Assembly (NCBI GenBank): GCA_006386115.1
Contig: VFIW01000125.1
Coordinates: 1 to 64,000, forward strand
Origin: Globisporangium splendens
Lineage: Eukaryota > Oomycota > Peronosporomycetes > Pythiales > Pythiaceae
Direction of reading: 5' to 3'
Length of the DNA: 64,000 nt
Positions within the stretch are counted from its first letter, which is position 1, and the number at the start of each line of letters is the position of its first letter. Positions 35,001 through 44,118 of this stretch are shown here, piece after piece. A program made the translations under genes and the position numbers. The notes beneath the pieces were generated by a model. It was not told where the DNA came from and did no database searches. It was given only the letters and a program-made list of their open reading frames with translations.

Positions 35001-38000
35001 TTCATGGCGGCGTGCACGTTTCGGATATACCAGCGCGCTTCCAACGTACGCGGTCCGATCGGATGCGTAGATTGTATGGTGCGCGTGCTCCGCTTCCACT
35101 ACCGAATCTCCCAGACCACAAGTGGACGGTTCATGTTCTTGACGCCCATCGTGATGTCATTTTGGCACCGATTGCTCCCACAAACGAGTACGCTTGGACT
35201 GCAATTACTGTGCGACACGTTGCTGAATTGTGCGCTTTCGAAAGTGAGTACCACCCCATTTCTGGCGTCTGGTGCAGCCAAGTTACTGGTTAGGACGGTT
35301 CTTGAAGGTATCACTAGAGCTGGACCGACCAGTACGACCACGAGGCAACAGCAGGCTGCGCCGTCAACATCCGATGCTGTAAACGTCGTCGACACATTCC
35401 TCCTCAAGTATGTGCAATGCATCGCAGTGCTCAGTGAACGATCCCACTTTCTGCAGTCCACGTACTACCTGGTCCATGCCAGCGAGAAGGAAAGTGTCAC
35501 GATCCCGAGTCTCATCATTGCTGCGACCATCCATTCGAAAGGGTGCTCGTCACACATCTTGCTCGCATCCAAAACCCTTTCTCGGTTTCTTAGCGTCTTT
35601 TCTCTCCAAGAAGCCAAGAGGTTGTTCTCGACGTGCATCACGCAGATTGCACGCACGCTGGGGTGGCAAGTCACGCCGTTGGATGTCTCGCTCGCGTTGG
35701 TGGCCATGGTGGGTCAAACGGAGTCCGAGGTGATCATGAAGACCCGAGTGGCCGTCAAAGTGATTCACAGCATGCTGCTTCGTACGGCGATTTTGGGACT
35801 GATCAGCAAGGGCATCCCCGGAGCGCTTCATGACTTTGGTATGGCTCATATGATGGCGCACATGGAGCGGTTGCTGCTCCATTGCAAGCGATACGAACTC
35901 GCGTCTCGAATTGGCCAAAGATCAGGCTCGTCTTCAATCGGAGCCAACGAGCGAGCATACCGCTCGGCTTCACCGCCGTCTGCGTACAGGCAGACGCCAG
36001 TCGAGAAATGGATGCCAACTAATTTGTTTACCAGCGGCTCGTACAATGAAGCAGGCAGTACCGCGCTAGCTTACGGTGGCGCACAACTGGAGGAGTGTGT
36101 GGCGTCGCTTAAAGAGCTCGCGGCAGAAATCGTGCAGTACACGGTGATCAATTTCAAGCTGGTGTTTCAAAGTTTCGAGAGCATGAACGACGACCTGGAG
36201 CTCATCGAAGCAATGGCGAGTTCGGAGCATGCAATTATGTTCACGCAGTCGATGTTTTCCGCGCTCCGTTTGCTGCAAGAAGCTCTCACGACGTCGTTGC
36301 TGGATGAAGAAGATGGCGGGAACGAAACAGGAGTCTCCAATCGTGCTGTCTCTTCGTCATCTTCGCGCGCTTCACTAGATGGTGAGCCTCTCCGTGCCGA
36401 CTTAGTCGGTGAGACCATGGAGACGCTGCAGCTGGTAGAGCTTTTCCCGGCAAAGTTCGCGCAGATCATGGAGTGGATCATTGTCTCGCTGCAACACAGT
36501 GACATGGACGTTCTGTTCTACGCGACGCAATTGCAAGCGCTACTGGAGCTGACGACTCGCCTCTTCGACATCCCGACCGGCTTGAATGAAGACCAGCGCG
36601 ATGGAGCAGAACGTGAGGCTGAGATGGAGAGACCGAGACCTGTCGGCTCGCTCGCATATCGTAGCATTCTGAAGCAAAAAACCAAGTGGCCGTGGACGGA
36701 AAAATCCTCTCTCATTCACACCCAAAGCTGCCGCCAACAAGCCAGTCTACTTACGCTTCCACAGCCTTGAGATTCGGTCATGGTTCTGATCCGTACTGGA
36801 ATTTCTCCCATACCTGAGAGTCAAACACCAAGACGACGTACGCCTCATTCGATTCCAGCCAAGCACCGCACAGGAGCGAGTGCACTCGTTCAGTGCTGTT
36901 CCCTTCGGCGGCACCAGTGATGCTGCATTCAAGTGCCATTTCGAAGCCGACGATCCGGACGTAGATGCGATGAGGACCTGGTTCCGTGACATCCCGCACA
37001 CTCTCGACGTCGAAATCTGGATCTACTTGCCTTTTTGGTACCAGGACGTGCTCATCAGCCACCTCAAGCTGCCGCTGCTCACAAAGTTTATCGACAAGAA
37101 GCCGTTCGAGTTTCAGTACTGCCCGGAGAGGTCACGCGGCGTGCGCGCGTACCAGCCGAAAGCACTGGGAACCTTGGTACTGGATATGTGTACGTCGATT
37201 TCGTCTCGCTACGAACAAGCCAGCAGCAACACGGACCACGAATTCCCGGCGTATTCCACACTGGGCTCTCGGAAAATCTGCCGCGTGCTTCGTGCGATCG
37301 GCTCAACGCTGTTTGGTTTCTTGAAGCGCGTGTATGGAGCGACGACGCAATTTATCCAAGAGGAAACTCTTTTGACGCGCGGCGATCGACGCAGGATGAC
37401 TTTGGTCACAGACACTGATTTGCTGTCTGGAGACGATGCGAAGACCGACACCAGTACTAAGAAATCTGTCGAGGCACTAATGAAGCAGATTTTGGACGTG
37501 CTGCGGCAATCCATCCACCCAGACAAGCTCGTCGGGTCGTACGAAAAACTCAATGCCGCAAAGGAGTGCGAGATCTTGATGGCCGTCCTGGAAAGCACCG
37601 CGAGTGAGTTCACGAAAGTGTTGACTCGCGGGTTTGAGACGAAAAGCAAATCGACGTGGCAGGAGTTTGTCAACGCACTCGAAGTCGTGCAGTCGTGTTT
37701 CCTCGCATCCGGGTTCTCGTTTTTCTCGGCTCATTTCCAGAGCCACCAGCATCACTCGCAGCAATCACCGTCGCGTGTAGTTTCGCCAAGACGGAAGGCT
37801 CGATATCGATCAAGAAAACGTCGTTTCCAGGCTTTTTGCATTCGCTGTCAGCGAAAAAGCGCGTATTCAGGGAAGTTTCGTCGCAGTTGCGGTACTTGGG
37901 TGCGCCGAACGTGAAGGATACAGCAGCAGAGGCTCCTACCCAAAAGACCAACACGGGGCTAGCTTGGTACACCAACTCGCTGAAACTCGTCCCTGCCGCC

Positions 38001-38780
38001 AAGCTTCTCCAGACGCTGAAAGACAATGATGTCGTCACGCGCGTCACAAAAGCCTCGCTCTTTGCACAGGCGAGTGACGACAACCTGCTCGCTGCGAGGG
38101 CATCGGTACATCTTCACAATGCCGCGTCCAAAACGGAATGGCGCATGCTGTCGCCGCACGTCTCGCTGTGGAACTTGGCCCAGGAACGAGTGCCCGAATG
38201 ATATTCCTATAGTCACATGGTTATGCCGACGTCGCTGAGCCACTTCCTGATCCAGCCCACGGAGCGACTTCAAGTGTATTGCGCGGTGTTTCAATACTTA
38301 CAGCCTCTTTGCAGCAATCTAAACAAGAAGCACGCAATCGCAAGAGCTGGGATGGCACCAACCCTCAGCTCCGCATCGTTGCCAAAAACTGTGGCTGAAG
38401 CGGAGCGAAGAGGAGAGCTAATACGCTCGGTATTACGGATTTCGTCGTTCCAGAGGAATCAAAGAGAGAGCGAGTCTTCTAGCGGTCGAGGAGTGCGTGG
38501 GAGTACAAAGCTACTGCGATCCAAGGCGTCGACCCACTCCACTGAAGAAGCACAACTTCCTGGCGTGTTGCCCGCACTTGACGATGCAGACAGAAAAGCA
38601 CCAAGTCTCAGCCACGAAACGCGGAGACCGAGTTGTTTGCCTCCTTCGACCACGGCAGTCACAAAACCAAGCAGCAGTGGCAAACTCAGCAAGTTAGCGG
38701 CACTCAAGCGCCACTTGTCAAATTTCCTCACGATGTCGGAGAACTCGACCATTGCGCTCGTGCAGAGTTCACTGCTCAAT
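32025..38780. repeat. Inverted duplication arm, right copy, main block
   Basis: Reverse-complement partner of 5985-12745. Differences are sparse; the first 25 bp next to the filler are more diverged than the rest. Confidence 0.93.
36787..36789 (+). other. Nonsense codon in right giant-gene copy
   Basis: TCATGGTTCTGATCC here corresponds to TCATGGTTCTGGTCC in the left copy (reverse complement around 7973). The frame is fixed by the 73-nt intron just upstream (36692-36764) and by a long open frame downstream. Confidence 0.8.
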
Positions 38781-39514
38781 GCGTCAAAGGCAGGCAGTGC
38801 GGTCAGTCGGTTCACTTGCAGGTACATCCGCTTGAGGTTCTTCCAGCGCTTGACCTCGGGGAAGAACACGAGCATGTTGTTGCTCACGTTGAGCTCCTCG
38901 AGCTCACTGAGCTCGCTGATACCGCTGCCGAGACTCATCATGACGTTGTTGTATAGATTGATGGTCTTGATGCGCGTACAGTGCTTGATCGAGCTGGGCA
39001 GCGCCACGAGGCGATTCCGGTTCGCGCGCAGCGTCTCGAGCTTTGTGAGTTTGCCGATCTCGTCGGGGAACCGCTTGGTGTGGTTCTCGGCGATGTCGAG
39101 CGTCTTGAGTCGCGAGAGTTGCGTGACCTCGAGCGGCAACTCTTTGAGCTGGTTCTCCGACACGTTGAGTACCTCGAGCGCCTGCAGCATCGCGATCTCC
39201 TTGGGGATCAGCGTGATCTCGTTGCAGCGCACGTTGAGCTCCGTGAGGTTGAACATGCTGAACACGATGCCCGGGACCTGCTTGAGGTGCGGGATCATCT
39301 CCTTCGTGAGCGTGCCCATCTCCTTTGTCGAGCCGTCGCGTGAGACAACGGACGTGAGTTCGAGCTTGCCACTCTTGACCATCGAGAGCACGAGCGACTG
39401 CAGTCGCTGCGCAGGCTCGTTATCCAAGCTCGGCGTGTGCTTCAGCGTGAGGCGGCGCTTGGAGCCGTTGATCTGGGAGTTGGTGTCGCTGCCGTCGCTC
39501 GTCGCTGGCATCAT
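38781..39514 (-). CDS. Leucine-rich-repeat protein, 3' end lost at breakpoint
   Basis: An intracellular LRR protein on the minus strand. About seven repeats of roughly 23 residues are visible, for example NLTELNVRCNEITLIPKEIA, LEVLNVSENQLKELPLEVTQ, KLETLRANRNRLVALPSSIK and NLKRMYLQVNRLTALPAFDA. The L-x-x-L-x-(V/L)-x-x-N-x-(L/I)-x-x-(L/I)-P pattern resembles SHOC2/RSU1-like plant and protist LRR proteins rather than secreted ones; no signal peptide is seen. I place the start at the Met of MLQMMPATSDGSD (39514), since the frame upstream lacks an ATG. Native sequence ends at about 38781, where the giant-gene arm begins. The frame then runs about 107 more residues (to 38459) through antisense giant-gene DNA, so the predicted C-terminus is artificial. 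More repeats or a tail domain have probably been lost. Confidence 0.8.
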
Positions 39515-39541
39515 CTGCAGCATCCGGGGGTCGGGTCCCAC

Positions 39542-40176
39542 GGCCGCGGGACTCGCGCGCGCGAAAACCGACGCCGCACAGCCTATGCGGGCGCCTCGGG
39601 GTCGATCAAGTCGCCGTTTGTGCGCTTTTCGTCAGCGCGATGGCAACCTTCTCAAATCCTCAGAACTGACGGAACGAGCACGCCCAAAATAAAGCAAAGA
39701 GCCCCAAAATACACCCATGCAAGTGAATGATGCAAAAATTGGCAGCATTTGCAAAGGCGACGCATTGGTGTATGCGATTCGAAAAAGCGGTGCACAGCCA
39801 CGACTCCAACATCATGGGTTTCTTCTGTGGTGATTGATAGCTTGTAGAGCCAAAGAAGCACATGCACACGCATACACGCATGCCAGTGTGTAAGATACAC
39901 GCGCAACGACAGAGCAGACTTGGCGTCCGCACTACTAGCAAGTAAATACACCTGAACCTTTCGTCGTCAACTTCAGTTTCGAGTGGATATGTAGGGGAGA
40001 TAGTTATTTTGGGTTCCTTGCTCGTATTTTATTCAGTCCCTTTTGACGCTGGTAACTTTCCACGTCATTTAAAAATTTGAAAGTTCGCGCGCAGTTCGCC
40101 GACTGGTAATTTATTGTAGACGCTGCTTTTCCTTTCCTTTCGTTCTCTGTGCTCTCTGCTGGCATTAGCGTTCATA
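39542..40176. other. Intergenic region, divergent promoters
   Basis: Lies between the LRR gene (minus) and the coiled-coil gene (plus). It is AT-richer than its flanks. A frame reading RADEKRTNGDLIDPEAPA on the minus strand near 39580-39640 looks coding and might be an upstream exon of the LRR gene. Otherwise I see nothing in it. Confidence 0.45.
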
Positions 40177-42033
40177 ATGCGGCATGACAGCAGCACTAGC
40201 AGCAGCAGCAATAACAAGAATGCGGGCACGAGCGGCGGCGTGCGGCTGCACTCGCTGCAGGAGGACGCGGACCGGCGCGAGCGCGACGTGATGAACCTGA
40301 AGATGGAGGTGGCGCACCTGCGCGAGCGGCTGCACATGCGCGTGGGCGGCGAGACGAACGCGATCGAGCTCGAGGACGAGAACTTCACGCTCAAGCGCTC
40401 GCTGCTCGAGACGCAGCAGGCGCTCATGGCGCACCAGGACGCGCTGCGCGAGGTGGACGCCAAGTACGCCAAGGCGATGCTCAACCTCGTCAAGCTCGAC
40501 CAGGCGTGGAAGGCGAGCGCTGCCGACCTCGCGCGCGCGCAGCAGGACGTCGCGGACGCCGATGCCGACGCGTTTCGGCGCCAACAGGAGCGCGACGCGC
40601 TCGTACAGGACCACGCGGCTGAGATGGAAGCGATGAACGCGCGATTATCGGATATGAGCCATCAGCTATCGCAACAGGACCGACAGATCCAGGACCAGCG
40701 CGCACAAATCGATACGCTGCATCTGGAGACCAAGCAGTTGCATGGCCACATGGACACGCTGAAGCAAAAGACGACCAGTGGCATGCAAGGCGTCACGTCG
40801 AAACAGGAGCTGGATGAATTGCAGCGCGAGTGCCAGCAAGCGAAAGAAGAGTGTGCGACGCTGCGTGGCGAGACGAATGCGCTGCGGGATGAAAATGGCG
40901 CGCTCAAGACGCAATTGGGAGACGCGAACGCGACGATCGCAGCATCGACGTCGCGGATTCTGCAGCTGAAGGAAGAGCATGCGACGACGCAAGTGCATCT
41001 CAAGTCTGCGAAAAAGAGCATCGAGCATCGCGAGCGAGAGACGACACATTTGAAGCAGGAGATCACGCGTATTCAGGCCGAACTGGGCAAGCGCGACGAC
41101 CTGTTGGTGCAATTGGAAATGGAGCGCAGCCGACAGGACCAAGCGCTCGCAAAGCAAAAGAAACTCGTAGAGCAGGCTCAGCAAGCGAATGCGCAGGACG
41201 CACAGAAGGTCGCGGCGATGAAGGAGAGAGAGTGGAAGACGCGCGAGGCAGAGCTCGAGCAGAAAATGCGCGAGCAAGAGCAGGAGACGTGGCGCGTGCA
41301 GGAGCGACTGGATCAGCTGCAGCAGCACCAGAACGACGTGCTGCTGCTCTTTGCCGGTCCTGGTGACGACGCTGAGCGGTTTGTTGCGACGCATGACCTG
41401 AAAGCACGCGTAAAAGAAGAGATTCAAAGGACCAGAGCCGCAGTCATAGCATGGGAAAAGACGAAGCAGCAGCTCAAGAAACTGGAGAAAGACGCGATGC
41501 GGCAGGAGAAACTCGCACAGGAAAACGAAGCGCTGCGCAGCGAGTACGACAAAACCAAGAAGGCCATGGAGCGCATGGCGCTGCGGAAATCCAAGGCGCT
41601 CGACGTGACACGAACGCCCACGAAGCAGCGAGACGTGACGCGGACACCTACCAAGCAGCGCGACATGGTCCGGACACCGACGAAGTGGGATGGGAAGCCA
41701 CGACCAGATGACAGCAAAGTTGGACTCTGGAGTACAGCAGCAGCAACATTAGCAACGACAACAACAACAGCAGAGCCATTGCGAACGAAACGGAAACTCG
41801 AGCACGGAGATGAAAGCAGCAGCATTCTCAGCAGCAGGAGTGCAGCAATAGCAGCAGCGCTGGGATCGCGGCTGGCATCTGCAACTGGTTCTTCAGCTGC
41901 TATTTCTAATGCCGCCGCTGCTTCAACTGCGGCTGCTGGAGCCACAGTCGAGGACGACGCGCGCAAAGCTAAGATCAAGCGCGTGTTCGTGGCGTCGCGA
42001 TACATGAACACGAGTCGGCGGATGGACTTTTAA
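40177..42033 (+). CDS. Long coiled-coil protein with C-terminal TPTK repeats
   Basis: A single-exon gene of 618 residues starting at the ATG at 40177. After a Ser/Asn-rich N-terminus, almost the whole protein to about residue 470 is heptad coiled coil rich in Q, E, K and A (e.g. VAHLRERLHM, ELEDENFTLKRSLLETQQAL). The segment RERDVMNLKMEVAHLRERLH followed by ENFTLKRSL faintly recalls the gamma-tubulin-complex-binding CM1 motif of centrosomal proteins, but the match is too weak to name it. Near residues 477-505 are three repeats of (D/M)V(T/R)RTPTK. The tail is Ala/Ser/Thr-rich and ends in a basic patch (KAKIKRVFVASRYMN). No membrane segments. A structural or cytoskeletal role is inferred from the coiled coil only. 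Confidence 0.8.
   Translation: MRHDSSTSSSSNNKNAGTSGGVRLHSLQEDADRRERDVMNLKMEVAHLRERLHMRVGGETNAIELEDENFTLKRSLLETQQALMAHQDALREVDAKYAKAMLNLVKLDQAWKASAADLARAQQDVADADADAFRRQQERDALVQDHAAEMEAMNARLSDMSHQLSQQDRQIQDQRAQIDTLHLETKQLHGHMDTLKQKTTSGMQGVTSKQELDELQRECQQAKEECATLRGETNALRDENGALKTQLGDANATIAASTSRILQLKEEHATTQVHLKSAKKSIEHRERETTHLKQEITRIQAELGKRDDLLVQLEMERSRQDQALAKQKKLVEQAQQANAQDAQKVAAMKEREWKTREAELEQKMREQEQETWRVQERLDQLQQHQNDVLLLFAGPGDDAERFVATHDLKARVKEEIQRTRAAVIAWEKTKQQLKKLEKDAMRQEKLAQENEALRSEYDKTKKAMERMALRKSKALDVTRTPTKQRDVTRTPTKQRDMVRTPTKWDGKPRPDDSKVGLWSTAAATLATTTTTAEPLRTKRKLEHGDESSSILSSRSAAIAAALGSRLASATGSSAAISNAAAASTAAAGATVEDDARKAKIKRVFVASRYMNTSRRMDF
41605..41700 (+). repeat. Three TPTK protein repeats
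   Basis: The protein reads LDVTRTPTKQRDVTRTPTK, then QRDMVRTPTKWDG: three 10-residue units each with a TPTK, a consensus-type site for proline-directed kinases. At DNA level the units are imperfect 30-bp repeats. Confidence 0.85.
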
Positions 42034-42224
42034 CGTATTATGAAAAACCAAAACGGCGAAAAATACAATGGGGATTTCCCGGGAGCAAGCGTGCATCCCA
42101 CGCAGTTGTCAAGGCAAAACAGATTATAACTAATTAGTGCGTGAGTCTCAGCAGTTCTCAACAAACTTCGACAGGGGGCTTCTTTCTCATGACACTGGTT
42201 GTCTACTTACTTGAGTTCCTCCAC

Positions 42225-43631
42225 CTACAGCTCATCGTTTGACGCATGCAGAGACCACCCGGGTACGCTTTTCTGGTCCTTGACGCGCAATTTGATGTCT
42301 TCAAAGCACCGGAACGCTGGCGGGTGCTCTGCAGACGACTTGGCGGCGTCGGCAGCCGTGCAGTAGCACGGGATGAACTCGTTCACGGCGTCGAAGGTGA
42401 CGAGCACGCCGCCGTTGTCCAGCGGTCGCGGGAAGAGCTTCGGGCACTTGTGCGCCTTCATCTGCTGCACACCTCCCCAGTAGGGCACCCACGCGATGAT
42501 CCCGCCCTGCGCCAGATTCTGGCCGTCGATTGAGACCTATTGAGAGGTGCAATAGTGAGTGGGTTAGACCCCGCGTTCAAACACATTGTATATCGTCACA
42601 AAGCTACTTACAAAGATGCTCTCGTTGGCAAAGGCGAACGTCGGATCGAGCGAAAAAATCTGAATGGCAGCGCGTTTCTCTGCCTGCAGCTCGATCGCGG
42701 AGTTGCCCGCGGCGTAAGCCACGAGCCCCCAGAACAACAGCAGCTTGAGCCACAGGCGGTGAAAGCAGCAGAGCGCCGCAACCAGCAGCACGAATAGCGT
42801 CCCCTGCACCAGCGACTGCACGCACAACGGCGAGATGTTGTCGACGCCGTGCGTGTTGAACGCCAGGCACTGCGTCCAGCCAGTGGCGAACGACGCGCTG
42901 CAGTCGTCGACGCCGTGGAGCTCCAGGTTGCGCCAGAGCAGCGCCGCGCTGAGCGGCCACGCTGTCGTTGTTGCTGATGCCATTGGGGTCATTGAAATCG
43001 ACACGTTCGTGGAGCACGCGGCGCCGTAGAACACGAGCAGCAAGCCTGCGATCGTGAGCAGATTCGCGGCCACTTTGACGATCGTTCCGCTCAGACTCGC
43101 GCTCTGCAGCGGCCACGGCGTTCGCTTTCTATTGGATCGCACAATAGCGCGACAATATACAGACGCACGCACACATGTGTTAGCCATTTGTGAGCCACAT
43201 GAGACCTGTTTGATAACGAATGCTGCATACCTTTTAAACACTGTCGCGTACAGGAACAGCGGCACAAACAGCAGCGTCATGACGGTCCAGAACACGTTCT
43301 CAGCGAGCGCGCCGCCTGCCAGGCGCGAATCGCTCACGACACCATCCACCGCGTCTTCGTCATTCTCATCGCCTTCTTCCTCCTCCTCCTCGTCGGTCGA
43401 GTCCGCATTCGCCTCGTCGTCCGAGCGCCAGACGTCCTTGTCGCTGTCCTCGTCGCCGGACGCGTCGTCTTCGTCGGACTCATCGTCCGTGGCGAACGCC
43501 CAGTCGCCGTGTGCCTGCAGCGCGTGCATGGCGTCGATCTGCTCGTCCTTGGCGTGGATGTACGCGTCGTTCCACTGGTCGTCCACGAAGATCGGCTGGT
43601 TCGCCGCCTTGGCGCGCGACCGCGTCAGCAT
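42225..43631 (-). CDS. Acidic membrane protein ending in NDEL, three exons
   Basis: Start chosen at MLTRSRAKAANQPIFVDDQW (43631), since the frame upstream has no ATG. The N-terminal 110 residues are cytosolic-looking and very acidic (EDDASGDEDSD, TDEEEEEEGDEND). A hydrophobic segment (VFWTVMTLLFVPLFLYATVF) follows, then an intron near 43230-43130. Next come a second helix (VAANLLTIAGLLLVFYGAAC), a Cys-containing loop, and a third (TLFVLLVAALCCFHRLWLKL) running into LLLFWGLVAYAAG. Another intron (donor GTAAGTAG near 42612) precedes the last exon, which reads VSIDGQNLAQGGIIAWVPYW and ends HASNDEL. The terminal NDEL resembles K/HDEL ER-retrieval signals; whether it faces the ER lumen depends on topology. 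I do not recognise the family. Confidence 0.75.
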
Positions 43632-44118
43632 CTTGCTGTGTGTGTATGGGGCAACGCCACTGGCGCTGGAGGTCAATGCGCACAGAGAGAGGCGCTTCCG
43701 CTTTGGCGCGTGATGACGGTTTATTGTGTGCACTGTCCAGTTGGTCGCGACGAGGGACGATGATGTGAACCTAAGCGGGAACTCCCCGCCAAAACAGAAA
43801 AGAGAGAGTTCCTATTAATTTAGAGAGTTCGAGGTGCATTTACTGTGGCGATTTTTTCTTTTTGAATTTTGAATGAGGGCACAAAAATAGGACGGAAAGG
43901 AGGCTTCTATTGGAGTATCTTTAGCCATTTGCTTGGCAGTGTAAACTATATAGAGAGCGCACTAAATTGATGGTTTCGTCATGAAGTGACGTCTACTATA
44001 ACGTTTCGTACAAGTTCATGATCACCAAAACTCTCTCATTAATTCACTAGTATCAGTACATATGCATATTCCACAGTGTTACACCCCCAACACTTTTGCA
44101 AACTCTTCCTTCTTTTCT
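43632..44118. other. Intergenic region
   Basis: AT-rich spacer between the membrane-protein promoter and the end of the SNF2 gene. I see no gene in it. Confidence 0.6.

Larger units (their letters stand above)
31233..38780 (+). pseudogene. Giant ARM protein, right copy: internally deleted, nonsense-bearing
   Basis: This is an inverted paralogue of the gene at 5793-27480. It starts MSQSDTLAANEARNN at 31233, with a first 45 residues that differ from the left copy. It joins near-identical sequence at ERELLTHKL (about 31370) and keeps the N-terminal 150 residues. A filler of about 170 bp (31857-32025) follows, then it rejoins at RHTLSNSREKCLELL. The equivalent of 12745-26995, including the IQ motif and the cNMP fold, is missing. 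Introns at 32304-32376, 33384-33454, 34505-34555 and 36692-36764 match the left copy. After the last, SLEIRSWF is followed by TGA (36787-36789), where the left copy has TGG. At 38780 the homology stops inside the final exon. A protein of about 1,700 residues could still be made up to the TGA, so a truncated functional product is not excluded. Confidence 0.85.

Noticed and set aside
38217..39692. 491-codon plus-strand ORF as an independent gene
   Set aside because: The first 190 codons are the giant-gene tail and the rest is antisense LRR DNA. It is a by-product of the breakpoint, reported as a finding instead.
40666..41427. 253-codon minus-strand open frame with many Leu/Arg
   Set aside because: It is antisense to the heptad coiled-coil gene; Gln/Glu/Lys codons read backwards give Leu/Phe/Arg.
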